A stretch of 64,000 nucleotides of DNA from Bdellovibrio sp. ZAP7 (GTDB taxonomy: Bacteria > Bdellovibrionota > Bdellovibrionia > Bdellovibrionales > Bdellovibrionaceae). The translations under genes were made by a program, and so were the position numbers. Positions 35,404-44,314 of this stretch are shown piece by piece. Below the pieces are notes generated by a model. That model did not search any database. It saw nothing but the letters and a program-made list of their open reading frames with translations, and was not told the origin of the DNA. Where the stretch lies: assembly GCF_006874645.1 (NCBI RefSeq), contig NZ_CP030082.1:2542001-2606000 (forward strand), written 5' to 3'. Positions within the stretch are counted from its first letter, which is position 1. Every line of letters starts with the position of its first letter.

Positions 35404-36375
35404 TTACTGACCAAGTACGTAAGCAAAGATCAGTGGTGCTACGATTGTAGCATCTGATTCTACGATGTACGACGGAGTCGTTGGAGCCAATTTACCCCAA
35501 GTGATTTTTTCATTTGGAATCGCGCCAGAATATGAACCGTATGAAGTCGTAGAGTCAGAGATTTGCGCGAAGTAGCTCCACAATGGGATGTCTTCGTGGC
35601 CCAAGTCTTGTTCAAGCATTGGAACTACGCAAATTGGGAAGTCACCGGCGATACCACCACCGATTTGGAAGAAGCCCACTGGAGCTTTTTTAGAAGCGCC
35701 CATGTACCACTCTGCCCAAGTTTTCATGTATTCGATACCGCCTTTAACAGTCGTCGATTTTTTGATGTCACCTTTGATGATGTGACCAGTGAAGATGTTA
35801 CCCAAAGTAGAATCTTCCCAACCTGGAACAACCATTGGAAGGTTCTTTTCAGCAGCAGCCAACAACCAAGAATTTTTTGGATCGATTTGGTAGTACTGTT
35901 CCAATTTTCCAGAAAGAAGGATTTTGTACATGAATTCGTGTGGGAAGTAAGACTCGCCTTTTTTATCGGCGTCTTGCCAGTATTCTAGTACAACATTTTC
36001 GATACGACGAATTGCTTCCTCTTCAGGGATGCAAGTGTCAGTCACGCGGTTCAAGTGACGTTCCAAAAGTTTTTGTTCGTCAGCTGGAGTAAGATCACGG
36101 TAATTCGGAATACGCTCGTAGTGATTGTGAGCGACCAAGTTGAATACGTCTTCTTCAAGGTTCGCACCCGTGCAAGAGATCGCGTGAACTTTACCTTGGC
36201 GGATCATTTCAGCCAAAGAAAGACCCAATTCAGCTGTAGACATTGCACCAGCAAGTGTCACAAGCATTTGGCCTTTGTTATCGATGTGTTTTTTGTAACC
36301 AACAGCAGCATCTTTCAATGCAGCAGCGTTAAAATGACGGTAGTTGTGTTCGATAAACTTAGAAATCGGTCCCAT
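35404..36375 (-). CDS. Deoxyhypusine-synthase-like protein
   Basis: 323 residues, close to the family length. Eukaryotic and archaeal deoxyhypusine synthase moves the aminobutyl group of spermidine to eIF5A. Here the NAD-binding parts are recognisable (LAGAMSTAELG, ISCTGANLEEDVFNL), and the catalytic Lys is kept as Lys295 in ITWGKLAP, in the same place as the enzyme-imine Lys of the family. Bacteria lack eIF5A, and bacterial members have been linked to homospermidine or other polyamine chemistry. I therefore expect an aminobutyl transfer on a small amine, but cannot prove it. The gene is monocistronic. Confidence 0.88.
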   Translation of the reverse strand: MGPISKFIEHNYRHFNAAALKDAAVGYKKHIDNKGQMLVTLAGAMSTAELGLSLAEMIRQGKVHAISCTGANLEEDVFNLVAHNHYERIPNYRDLTPADEQKLLERHLNRVTDTCIPEEEAIRRIENVVLEYWQDADKKGESYFPHEFMYKILLSGKLEQYYQIDPKNSWLLAAAEKNLPMVVPGWEDSTLGNIFTGHIIKGDIKKSTTVKGGIEYMKTWAEWYMGASKKAPVGFFQIGGGIAGDFPICVVPMLEQDLGHEDIPLWSYFAQISDSTTSYGSYSGAIPNEKITWGKLAPTTPSYIVESDATIVAPLIFAYVLGQ

Positions 36376-36530
36376 TACATGCTCCTGTTATGCGAAGAGG
36401 CGCAAAAGTAGCATGTTTAAGCAAAAACTCAAGCAGAGAATGGCTTTTGCAAAACTTCAATCAGCAGAGATTAGTTCTGTATTTCCAATAACCTGCAAAA
36501 CAAGGACGCACTGAGTTAACTAGTCCTCTT

Positions 36531-37322
36531 TCAACATCCCCAGCTTCCGCAGAGACTCTTCCATTTTTCGACTTTGTTTTTGTCAATTTTAACGAAATCA
36601 CCGCAGTCCCCGTCTTTAATTAAGATCGTCGTTGTTCCATCCTTAAAAATCTCTCCGGCAAAAACATCAATGCCCGTAACATAGGAAGCGGCTTCAAGAT
36701 CGACCTTGTAGATGTCCTCACGCTTTTTGCCGGCATGAAGAACTATCGTAAATTCCCCAACAAGAAAGCCAGATTCGTCTTTACCATTTTTTATATCAAA
36801 TTCTTTTCCATCCTTTTTTAATTCCAAACTAAGCTTAGAATCCAGACGATAAATTCCTTTGGAGCTGAAAAGAGTTTTCATAGCGACATCCCTAAAGGGA
36901 TTTTCTTTGCCGATCATCGCAATCGCGGCTCCATCTTCACGGTATTCAAACCCAAAGGACGCCACGTGGGTGCCACCTGCGAAATTTAACTCGATTACAA
37001 AGTTCAATTTTGAAATAGCGTGAACTTCTGTTTTCTCTTTATCAAAAATTTTCAAATACAAATTATCTGTCTCTGCGATACCCAATTCCGTTAAGAACTG
37101 AGCCCGCAATGGAGAGCCAACCACCCAGTAGCCATCTCCGTCTCCAATAACGGTCTTTCCTTTAGTTTTGGTGCCAAATTCATTGAGTGCCAGTTCTTCA
37201 AGTGCTCCGCTGAGATTTCTACCCAATGAAATATATTTTTCGGACTTAGATAAATAGATCTGCTCTTTTGCAATAGCACTCAAACTGAAAAAGAAAAGAA
37301 GAAGGGAAATAAGTGTTTTCAT
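36531..37322 (-). CDS. Secreted protein of unknown function
   Basis: 263 residues with a clear signal peptide (MKTLISLLLFFFSLSAIA-KE). The mature part alternates beta-strand-like stretches and charged loops (HVASFGFEYREDG, GEFTIVLHAGKKRED). Three Cys lie near the C-terminus (DGDCGDF, SLCGSWGC), which could make one disulfide. I recognise no family. It is transcribed alone, 54 bp after the methyltransferase gene, with no visible terminator between the two. Confidence 0.72.
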   Translation of the reverse strand: MKTLISLLLFFFSLSAIAKEQIYLSKSEKYISLGRNLSGALEELALNEFGTKTKGKTVIGDGDGYWVVGSPLRAQFLTELGIAETDNLYLKIFDKEKTEVHAISKLNFVIELNFAGGTHVASFGFEYREDGAAIAMIGKENPFRDVAMKTLFSSKGIYRLDSKLSLELKKDGKEFDIKNGKDESGFLVGEFTIVLHAGKKREDIYKVDLEAASYVTGIDVFAGEIFKDGTTTILIKDGDCGDFVKIDKNKVEKWKSLCGSWGC

Positions 37323-37376
37323 ATGTTACTTATCGGAAAAAACATACAATAGTTTATCCAACAAATGGATGTCGTC

Positions 37377-38432
37377 TTAAGACCTGATGGATGGCTTTTG
37401 TGCAAGAACCGCTTTACTGAAAAATCCTGTGTCTTTTCGGAGATCTAAAAAGCCCACATCTTTTAACAAGTTCTCAATGGGATGCAGACTGTAGTTCTTG
37501 TAAAAAGGCTCGTGAAAGTCCTTAGGGAATTGCTCCAGCGCCCAATTCAGGTCCTTGGCTTCGTCCTTTTGCACAGAGTCGACCAGGCCATAATAGCCCC
37601 CAGGTTTCAAAACCCGCATGCCTTCTAAAACAGCAGCATCCCGCACTTCTGCTGGGAGCTCGTGAAAAAGAAAGCAGGAATAGACGAAATCAAAGTGGCC
37701 TTCCTTAAAAGGCAGCTCTTCGGCCGCCCCTTGCACGAAATCAAGGCCGCGGAAGTTTACCAAGTTCTTGCGCGCCTGTTTCAAATAGGGCTCGCTTAAA
37801 TCCAACACCGTGATGTGTGCTTTGGGAAATGCGAGCTTCATAAACCGCGTAAGCCTTCCCGTCCCGGCGCCCACTTCCAAAAAGCGCAGCCCCGCCCCTT
37901 CGTTTAAGAAAACGTCTTTGGCGAGCGGAATGATCAAGCGGCGCATGGCATCGGCGGCACCGGCGAACAAAATTTCCACCTGATGCTCGTAAAGTTCCGC
38001 GGATTTTTCAGTCAGGTAGCCGCCACTTTGATAGTGAAAATTTCTTTGATAATACTCGGGCAAATCGGCCAGATATTCGCGCGCTTCCTGATTGAATTCT
38101 TTGGCATCGCGCTCATGACGGCGACGGGAAATATGAAACCCATCCACTAAAATTTTAGGATAGCGAAGAGCGTGCTTGGCCAGATTTTCGGGGTACAAAA
38201 CTTCCAAAGGATAAAGACCTTTATCGATATTATCGCTGTCTTTTTTTAGAAGTTTATAAAGTTCAGTATAAGATTTTTTGATATTTTTGATTTCAACTGA
38301 AGGGCGGTCTTTAACGGACTGCCCGACCAGTCGTTCTAACAAAGGCAAAGTGAACTGTTGTGCAGTGAAATGCACAGAACGGGCTAACGAATAGCCCAGA
38401 CGTAATTTACTTTTCAACTGTTTTCGCGCCAT
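37377..38432 (-). CDS. Class I SAM-dependent methyltransferase
   Basis: 351 residues. A helical N-terminal part (about 1-170) is followed by a methyltransferase core: motif I LRFLEVGAGTGRL (near 183), ITVLDLSEP for the acidic residue, LDFVQGAAEELPF, and FDFVYSCFLFHELP, then LKPGGYYGLVD. The pattern fits UbiE/methyltransferase 11. The substrate is unknown; the long N-terminal part is unusual. Its start overlaps the 43-residue membrane ORF by 26 bp, and that ORF overlaps tcdA, so all three form one operon. Confidence 0.85.
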   Translation of the reverse strand: MARKQLKSKLRLGYSLARSVHFTAQQFTLPLLERLVGQSVKDRPSVEIKNIKKSYTELYKLLKKDSDNIDKGLYPLEVLYPENLAKHALRYPKILVDGFHISRRRHERDAKEFNQEAREYLADLPEYYQRNFHYQSGGYLTEKSAELYEHQVEILFAGAADAMRRLIIPLAKDVFLNEGAGLRFLEVGAGTGRLTRFMKLAFPKAHITVLDLSEPYLKQARKNLVNFRGLDFVQGAAEELPFKEGHFDFVYSCFLFHELPAEVRDAAVLEGMRVLKPGGYYGLVDSVQKDEAKDLNWALEQFPKDFHEPFYKNYSLHPIENLLKDVGFLDLRKDTGFFSKAVLAQKPSIRS

Positions 38433-38538
38433 TGGTCACCTTCTTTTGTTGTGCCCAATGTCTTAATGTTAAACCCACCATTGCGAAGCCCGCAATAATC
38501 ACCAAACCAACCATGGTAAACCACATAGCTACGATCAT
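38407..38538 (-). CDS. 43-residue single-pass membrane protein
   Basis: A short ORF missed by size filters. It starts ATG at 38538 and ends TAA at 38407-38409. AGGAG lies 8 bases before the ATG, inside the end of tcdA. The start overlaps the tcdA stop as ATGA. Residues 2-25 (IVAMWFTMVGLVIIAGFAMVGL) form one hydrophobic helix, followed by a basic, polar tail (RHWAQQKKVTNGAKTVEK). The end overlaps the methyltransferase start by 26 bp. Good ribosome binding site, coupling on both sides and a clear membrane helix make it likely to be real. Function unknown; it could recruit its partners to the membrane. Confidence 0.7.
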   Translation of the reverse strand: MIVAMWFTMVGLVIIAGFAMVGLTLRHWAQQKKVTNGAKTVEK

Positions 38539-39410
38539 GCTTGTGCTCCTTCTAATTTTGCTGCCACAGAAGCTCTGACTTCATTCACAATGTGCGAAGC
38601 CATCACCAGACCAAAAGTCCCTGTAATGTAACTTGCTGATCCATAGATCATATTGCGATTGTCACAACCGTGGAAGTCATTCGTTTTCGGGCACACGCAT
38701 TTAAAGCCCATGCCTTTATCGTAAGTTAATTCTTCTGGCATCATCACCGGTTCATCCGAGAACACGCAAGGAATACCGAATTCTTTTTCTGGGAAGTCGT
38801 ATTTTTGACGAAGAATTTTACGCAATTGATGAGCCAAAGGACATGTGTGAGTCACGCCCAGGTCTTTTTTCTGAATACGCAATGGATCCATTTTCGCAGC
38901 CGAACCCGCAGACGTGATCACATGAATATTTTCTTTCACACACGTCGCCAGCAAGTGCGCTTTCGCCGTCAAATTGTCGATTGCATCAATCAGGTAATCA
39001 GGTTTGATCGCAAGCATTCTGTCAGAATTTTCTGCATTATAGAATTCAGGGATCACAGTAACTTTCATTTGCGGATTAATTTTGCGCAGGCGCTCGCCCA
39101 TCACTTCGGCTTTTTTCTTGCCCACCATGCCTTGAACCGCGTGCAATTGACGATTGGTGTTGGTGATACAAACTTCATCGAAATCGATGATCGTGATGTG
39201 GCCCACACCCGAACGCGCCAAAGATTCAGCAGCCCAAGAACCCACTCCACCGATCCCCACAACCATTACGTGTGTGTTCATCAACTTTTTCATTGTCGCA
39301 TCGCCAACTAAGCGACCCATGCGATCAAAACGGCGATGTAGAACGTATTCCGTTTCTGGCGGTTGTTGTGGTTGAAGAGGAGTCGTGATTTCTGTGGTCG
39401 TTGTATCCAT
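38535..39410 (-). CDS. tcdA: tRNA threonylcarbamoyladenosine dehydratase TcdA (CsdL)
   Basis: 291 residues. It uses ATP to cyclise t6A at position 37 of tRNAs to ct6A. The E1-like fold is clear: HRRFDRMGRLVGDATM, the nucleotide loop VVGIGGVGSWAAESLARSG near 50, IIDFDEVCITNTNRQLHA, then LIDAIDNLTAKAHL. CPLAHQLRKILRQK and IYGSASYITGTFG are later TcdA features. Several Cys (CVCPKTNDFHGCDN) lie in an insert and may bind a metal. It is the first gene of an operon with the membrane peptide and the methyltransferase. Confidence 0.92.
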   Translation of the reverse strand: MDTTTTEITTPLQPQQPPETEYVLHRRFDRMGRLVGDATMKKLMNTHVMVVGIGGVGSWAAESLARSGVGHITIIDFDEVCITNTNRQLHAVQGMVGKKKAEVMGERLRKINPQMKVTVIPEFYNAENSDRMLAIKPDYLIDAIDNLTAKAHLLATCVKENIHVITSAGSAAKMDPLRIQKKDLGVTHTCPLAHQLRKILRQKYDFPEKEFGIPCVFSDEPVMMPEELTYDKGMGFKCVCPKTNDFHGCDNRNMIYGSASYITGTFGLVMASHIVNEVRASVAAKLEGAQA

Positions 39411-39443
39411 GTACCCTACTCACGCACGACCCGAAAAACAGGG

Positions 39444-40277
39444 TCAATGCAGACTGTCTTTGGGGTCCACCAGATGCAGATCTGTCGAGCCAAAAAGACG
39501 GTGAAAATTCCCTGTAGTGATATCTAATATTTCCAAAGGATCAAGGGATTTTAGCTTCCCTATAGTCTTTGCCACCTCCCAAATTGATTCAGGTGGATTT
39601 AGCTGCCCTTTAAACGCCGGCGGAGCCTGATCCGGGCTGTCACTTTCGATCAATAAAAACTCCATAGGAATCTCTTTAACAGCCTGGTGAAGCTTTTGAT
39701 TATCCTCGCGGCACACGGGTCCCCCAACAGACAGGTGTAAACCTCGTTTTAGGAAATCCTGAGCCTTATGAGCACTCCCGTTAAAGGAATGAACCATGCC
39801 CTTTTGGGGCGGCAGTCCAAACAGATCCATGATCATCAAGCTTTCGTCATGGGCCTGCACGATGTGCAAAACCACGGGACGATTTCCGATGTGACTGATT
39901 TCCAGTTGTTCTTCAAAAGCAGTGATCTGACGGTCCCTGGAGTCCTTCATAATATGCGGGCGAAAATCCAAACCCACTTCGCCAAGTCCCATGGCTTCCG
40001 GAAGCTCCTGAGCGAGAAGATTTAAGGCCTCTTCCAATTCTTCATCGGAATGATCGGCCACCCAATAAGGATGAACTCCATAACAAAGACCGATGTGGTG
40101 AGGAAAACGTGCCTTTAAGCGGCGTTGACGTTCCCAGTCCTCAGGACCCACTCCCCCTTGCATAAAGAAATGAATGCCCTTCGCCTGAGCGGCTTCAATG
40201 ATCTCTGCCTGCTTGCCATCCCAGCGAACATCAGCAAGGTGTCCATGAGCATCAATCCAACGTCCAAACGCCGTCAT
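39444..40277 (-). CDS. TatD-family metal-dependent nuclease
   Basis: 277 residues from the ATG at 40277, which has GGGAGG just upstream. The frame is open for 54 more codons but would overlap the start region of the divergent gene. Metal ligands are visible: His11 and His13 (DAHGHLAD), Glu in LGEVGLDF near 95, His in VVLHIVQAH and MVHSFNG, and Asp in LLIESDSPD near 216. TatD enzymes are DNases with 3'-5' exonuclease activity on damaged DNA. The substrate here is inferred. It lies 33 bp upstream of tcdA, so co-transcription is possible. Confidence 0.9.
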   Translation of the reverse strand: MTAFGRWIDAHGHLADVRWDGKQAEIIEAAQAKGIHFFMQGGVGPEDWERQRRLKARFPHHIGLCYGVHPYWVADHSDEELEEALNLLAQELPEAMGLGEVGLDFRPHIMKDSRDRQITAFEEQLEISHIGNRPVVLHIVQAHDESLMIMDLFGLPPQKGMVHSFNGSAHKAQDFLKRGLHLSVGGPVCREDNQKLHQAVKEIPMEFLLIESDSPDQAPPAFKGQLNPPESIWEVAKTIGKLKSLDPLEILDITTGNFHRLFGSTDLHLVDPKDSLH

Positions 40278-40368
40278 ACGCCTCCCAACCCCGACTTTAG
40301 GTTTGCATAGTTTCAGGACTCTAACAAGTGGTGTTCTATCCCGATACGGTGATTGCGAAGGAGTGTGT

Positions 40369-41427
40369 ATGAAGCACAAGGGTCTACGTTTGGGTTTTGA
40401 TGTTTCTATGGCAAAAGGAGCGACATTGAAGCCGCTCAAGGTTCAATTTTGGAGCGACGAAGCCGCTTTCCAAAAATTCAAACCTCATGCACCGTTCAAA
40501 TATATGAGTGATGCCCTGGTGGGTTTGTCACTTGTCAAATTGAACTCCTATATCAAATCACCACTGACGACGAAGCACATGGACTACCCGTTTGCTTTGG
40601 ATGCGTGGAAAACTTTGGATCCACATGTGGAGATCTATGAACGTTCTCAAGAACGTGTTCGCTCCCTGCAATCTCATATCGCGGTCGTTGATCCACAGCT
40701 TTGCGCTCTGTTTGAAGAGCACTTCAATGAGACGTTCGATTCAGCCATGACACCGTCGGGTTTTGATCTGACAGCCATGGGTCCTTTGCTTGAAACCTTC
40801 GCCTGGTTTGAAAACAAAATGTCTTCTCCATTGCTTTACAATTTCGGTTTGAATTTTTCCAAACCGTTTATGGATAAGCTGCACACACTCTACTCTTTCC
40901 TTTATAACTTGCGCAGCCTGGTTGCGATCGATCACAACGCTCACGTGGCGGACGCTTCTCACGAAGCCGTCAAGGTCGACGCCGTAACGGACTATTTACC
41001 ACGCGTTGAATACGTGGTGAACGATGCTTTGCTCTATTGGAATTTCAAACGTTTTTCAGAGCCGTTCACGGGTCGTGGCACTCCTGATCAACGTGTGGAA
41101 AAGCTTTTCGCAAACCCCATGGAAAAAGCTTTCCAAAAATACTCGCACAACGCTTGTCACTTGGTGCACAACTTGCCAAAATCTTTCATCTCGTCTTTGA
41201 ATCCGGTAGAGCTTGAAGAAGCTTTCTATCTGGTGCAAATCGACTGGCTTTTGGGCTCCCCTGCAGGATTGCTATTTAAAATCCGCGAAGAGATCTTTGC
41301 TTTGCAGAACGGTTACGAAAAAATCTTCTGGAAAGACATTGAACCGAAAAGCCATAACAAACCGGTCGCGTTGCATTTATCATGTGAAGTTTCTGAGGAG
41401 TTAGTTCACGGAGTAAAAGCGGCTTAG
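40369..41427 (+). CDS. Conserved hypothetical cytoplasmic protein
   Basis: 352 residues from the ATG at 40369, with AAGGAG seven bases upstream. No signal peptide or membrane segment is visible. The chain is rich in aromatic residues and His (HMDYPFAL, YLPRVEYVV, LVHNLPKSF) and reads as mostly helical. I recognise no motif or family. It is divergent from the TatD-like gene, and its stop codon lies in the loop of a hairpin. Confidence 0.75.
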   Translation: MKHKGLRLGFDVSMAKGATLKPLKVQFWSDEAAFQKFKPHAPFKYMSDALVGLSLVKLNSYIKSPLTTKHMDYPFALDAWKTLDPHVEIYERSQERVRSLQSHIAVVDPQLCALFEEHFNETFDSAMTPSGFDLTAMGPLLETFAWFENKMSSPLLYNFGLNFSKPFMDKLHTLYSFLYNLRSLVAIDHNAHVADASHEAVKVDAVTDYLPRVEYVVNDALLYWNFKRFSEPFTGRGTPDQRVEKLFANPMEKAFQKYSHNACHLVHNLPKSFISSLNPVELEEAFYLVQIDWLLGSPAGLLFKIREEIFALQNGYEKIFWKDIEPKSHNKPVALHLSCEVSEELVHGVKAA

Positions 41428-41508
41428 CAGCCGCTTTCGAAAATCGAAAAGTAGAAAATCGAAAATGGAAGTTATAGAAAAGGCGCCTCTCGGCGCCTTT
41501 TTTTTATT
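41416..41508 (+). terminator. Two terminator hairpins after the gene at 40369
   Basis: First hairpin: AAAGCGGCT / AGCCGCTTT (41416-41424, 41429-41437) with the TAG stop in its loop. Second: AAAGGCGCC / GGCGCCTTT (41479-41487, 41492-41500) followed by a long T run; this one is the true terminator. It also lies just past the end of the minus-strand gene at 41504. Confidence 0.8.
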
Positions 41509-42439
41509 TGGGTGGGATGGCTACTATGCCGGAGCGGTATTTTTCGATCTTGGTCCATTGGGGGGCTCCGCCGACTGCCAAGGGATTGAATTGGCCTTTT
41601 TCTAAGTTATCGATGGAATCTAATCGGCGCATGCTGTGGGCTTCGATCACTTGACCGAAGCTGCCTGGGAATACGTGGTAGCCTGCGTGGGCTACGCCGA
41701 CAAAGAAAGCGTTGTCGATAAAGGCTTGAGGCAATTCAATATCGAAATTAACCAATGTCGTTTTGTCGTCGACCTTCACGTTATAATAAACGTCTTTCTT
41801 CATCACTTGGTTGTATCTCATGCCGTGCATGCCCCACGCTGGATGATAGATGAATTGGCCCTGGCTGTTACGAATACCTGAATCCCAAGACACGGGCTTG
41901 CCAGCCATAATCATCGGGTCTTCCGCATCCCATTCTGCATTTAAATCCGGGCGAGGATTCCAATAAAGAATTTTCCATCCCAATTTCTGCAAGTGCTGAG
42001 TCAGCACCAAACCATCTGTCCCGCGCGAGATCAGATTTTGATCAAGACGACTCCACAACGCTGACATCAGCGGATTTTGAGTTGCCTCAAAGCCCTGCTT
42101 TAAGCATTTACGAGTCAAACCAATGCAACTGATACCTTCCAATTGATCGATAATGGAGGCCGGCGCGCCAACGGATTTAATAACTGCCAGACGCTTTTCA
42201 CGTGTGTTCAAAGAGGGATTGCGATCGCCATAGTATTTGGAAATACCGTACTTGTTAAAGAATGCGATATGGGTTTTGTAAGTTTCCTGAATGCACTGGC
42301 TTGCAACATCAACCACAGTTTGGTTGTGCTCAAGATACATAGCTTTTTCCTGGGGAGTGACCACCAAGTCCGCTGGCTTTTCCTGGCTCCAGCCCAAAAC
42401 CGGAGAAACGAGAATCAAAAGAGCACCCGCTAGCGACAT
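41504..42439 (-). CDS. Secreted protein of unknown function
   Basis: 311 residues from the ATG at 42439, which has AGGTG five bases upstream (ATGs at 42451 and 42499 are in frame). The signal peptide is MSLAGALLILVSPVLGWSQ. Residues include GISCIGLTRKCLKQGFEAT, KLGWKILYWNPRP, and near the C-terminus FVGVAHAGYHVFPGSFGQVIEAHS, with several His, Asp and Cys residues that could form a catalytic or metal site. The pattern vaguely recalls amidase or NlpC-like proteins, but I do not assign it. It is transcribed alone, facing the gene at 40369. Confidence 0.75.
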   Translation of the reverse strand: MSLAGALLILVSPVLGWSQEKPADLVVTPQEKAMYLEHNQTVVDVASQCIQETYKTHIAFFNKYGISKYYGDRNPSLNTREKRLAVIKSVGAPASIIDQLEGISCIGLTRKCLKQGFEATQNPLMSALWSRLDQNLISRGTDGLVLTQHLQKLGWKILYWNPRPDLNAEWDAEDPMIMAGKPVSWDSGIRNSQGQFIYHPAWGMHGMRYNQVMKKDVYYNVKVDDKTTLVNFDIELPQAFIDNAFFVGVAHAGYHVFPGSFGQVIEAHSMRRLDSIDNLEKGQFNPLAVGGAPQWTKIEKYRSGIVAIPPK

Positions 42440-42573
42440 CGTACACCTCATGTTAATAATGCTTAGAAGTACAAAAAGCATTCCATGACGAAGTCTCATA
42501 AACTGAATACAGCCACAATTTAATTGTTCATTTCTTACGCAGGTTTGTAATTTTTAGGAGTGCAGAACTGCCC

Positions 42574-43245
42574 TTAGGCAGTTCTCTTTTTTTGAAGCAT
42601 CTTTTCGCGGATTTTGCGGAACACGAAATAGATCAAAAGCAGGCCGATGATACCGAAAACCACCAGTTTGAACTGGCGAAGTTTCATCAAGATAGGTTCA
42701 CCGTAGTGAGCTAGCAAATAAATTTGCGTCGGAACGCTGATCGCTGCTGCCAAGCCGTCAATCAACAAGAACTTCCACACCGGAAAGTGTAACATCCCGC
42801 AAGCCAAGTGACCTGGAAAACGAATACCCGGAGTGAAACGGAAAATACCGCACGCGTAAGCGCCGTATTTATGTGTCCACTCCTCCACTCGCTTCATCAA
42901 GTGAGGTGGAAACATTTTATGAACACGCGGATGATAGAGAAGTTTTCGTCCGAAGACTCTGCCGACACCATATATAAGGAAGTCGCTGACGAAGACGGCA
43001 AAGAAAGCAATGATGGCGGCGGTGTGAACATTTACAACCGGAGCGCCAGGAAACGGAGGTGGGAAATGCTCAGGGTGAGCCCCCATGAACGCCAGAATAC
43101 CAACACTAATAAGAGTCACTTCTTCGGGCAATGGCAAGCCAACTGCTGACAGCAACATCATTCCGACCAACGCGAAGTAGACCGTATAAGGTTGGTAAGC
43201 AAACTGCGACATCCACTGAAATATCGGCTCGTTGGCAAATTCCAA
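42574..43245 (-). CDS. DedA/SNARE-associated family membrane protein
   Basis: 223 residues with about five membrane segments. LLSAVGLPLPEEVTLISVGILA is the first DedA half-helix, and GIFRFTPGIRFPGHLACGML is the family motif FxRxxPGxR, whose Arg residues are needed for activity. DedA proteins act in membrane lipid homeostasis and some flip undecaprenyl phosphate. The C-terminus ends in a basic stretch (FRKIREKMLQKKR). The gene stands alone and is divergent from the pseudouridine synthase gene. Confidence 0.93.
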   Translation of the reverse strand: MEFANEPIFQWMSQFAYQPYTVYFALVGMMLLSAVGLPLPEEVTLISVGILAFMGAHPEHFPPPFPGAPVVNVHTAAIIAFFAVFVSDFLIYGVGRVFGRKLLYHPRVHKMFPPHLMKRVEEWTHKYGAYACGIFRFTPGIRFPGHLACGMLHFPVWKFLLIDGLAAAISVPTQIYLLAHYGEPILMKLRQFKLVVFGIIGLLLIYFVFRKIREKMLQKKRTA

Positions 43246-43340
43246 AAGTAATCTCCTAGGTCCCTACTATGCAGGGAACTGTCCCACTTGAACACCCACG
43301 TCACACTGTGCTATGTTCACTTTCCGCTATAAGGAATAGT

Positions 43341-44189
43341 ATGCAGAGCGAAAGAGGATTTGAATACGGTGTAAAACACATTATCAGCCCGATGTCCGGG
43401 TCGGTGCGTGATGTTTTATTAAGCATTCTTGAACTTAGCGCTGACCAAGTGGACTTTTTAATACACCTTGGTTCGATCTATCTCAACCATAGTCGTATTG
43501 CAGATAATGTTTCGGTTTCTAAGGGTGACTATTTACGAGTCCATACTAAGCCGCGAAGATTCCCAAAAGGTAACGTCGACTTCACAAAGCGTATTGTTTT
43601 TGAAAATGACCACTTCGTGGTGGTCAACAAAGTCTCGGGGATTCCTGTTCATGGCAGCGTTGATAACATTCAAGAAAATCTGCAATCCTACATGGAAGAA
43701 GCTTTAAAGCAGAAGTTATATGTCACTCACCGCCTGGATGTTCCCACGAATGGTCTGATCGTTTATGCAAAAACTGTCGAATTCCAAACGGCCTTCAATA
43801 AATTATTGATCGCCCGAGAAATCAAAAAAATCTATCGAGCCAAAATCGAAGGCCCAGCTCCCACAAAGAAAATCCTGACTCATTATATGGAGCCATCCCC
43901 GCGCGCACCGAAAGTCGTCAGCCATGAGCCCAAAGATAAATGGCAAGAATGTATTCTTGAAATTTTAGAAGTAAAAGAAAACTCTGAGCACACAGAATTA
44001 AGAATTCACCTGCACACAGGCCGAACACATCAAATACGCGCCCAATTAGGTTATGAAAAATCCCCGATTATCGGCGATCACGCCTACGGCGCACAAAAAA
44101 GATGGGACGAAGAAAAAATCGAACTAACCGCCTGCGAACTGCAATTCATCAATCCCATAACCACCGAATCACACCACTTCAAAATCTAA
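43341..44189 (+). CDS. RluA-family pseudouridine synthase
   Basis: 282 residues from the ATG at 43341, with AAGGA five bases upstream; a longer frame to 43269 has no such site. An S4-like N-terminal part (about 15-70) is followed by the catalytic domain. The catalytic Asp133 lies in THRLDVPTNGLIVYAK, KIYRAKIEG follows, and TGRTHQIRAQLGY is the RluA C-terminal motif. It isomerises uridine to pseudouridine in rRNA or tRNA. The target cannot be told. HRLD and THQIRAQ are intact. Confidence 0.9.
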   Translation: MQSERGFEYGVKHIISPMSGSVRDVLLSILELSADQVDFLIHLGSIYLNHSRIADNVSVSKGDYLRVHTKPRRFPKGNVDFTKRIVFENDHFVVVNKVSGIPVHGSVDNIQENLQSYMEEALKQKLYVTHRLDVPTNGLIVYAKTVEFQTAFNKLLIAREIKKIYRAKIEGPAPTKKILTHYMEPSPRAPKVVSHEPKDKWQECILEILEVKENSEHTELRIHLHTGRTHQIRAQLGYEKSPIIGDHAYGAQKRWDEEKIELTACELQFINPITTESHHFKI

Positions 44190-44220
44190 AACAGCCCAGC
44201 CACCCCGGCGGCAGCCCAAA

Positions 44221-44314
44221 AAGAAAGCGGCCTGCCAAAGGCAGCAGCGCAAAAAAAAGAAAGCGGCTCTGCCAAAGGCAGAAGCCAAAAAAAACCGCCC
44301 GGGAAAGAGCGGTT
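44221..44314 (-). terminator. Array of three terminator hairpins with a 36-bp tandem repeat
   Basis: Read on the minus strand: AACCGC / GCGGTT (44314-44293) followed by a T run; then GGCT-CTGCC-TTT-GGCAG-AGCC (44284-44265) followed by CGCTTTCTTTTTTTT; then CTGCC-TTT-GGCAG (44244-44232) followed by a shorter T run. The last two are copies of one 36-bp unit (44221-44256 and 44257-44292). All lie downstream of the barrel gene ending at 44467. Confidence 0.65.

Noticed and set aside
41689..41710. GCCTGCGTGGGCTACGCCG looks like the repeat core
   Set aside because: It is coding sequence of the gene at 41504 (GVAHAG) with no flanking arms, so the likeness is chance.
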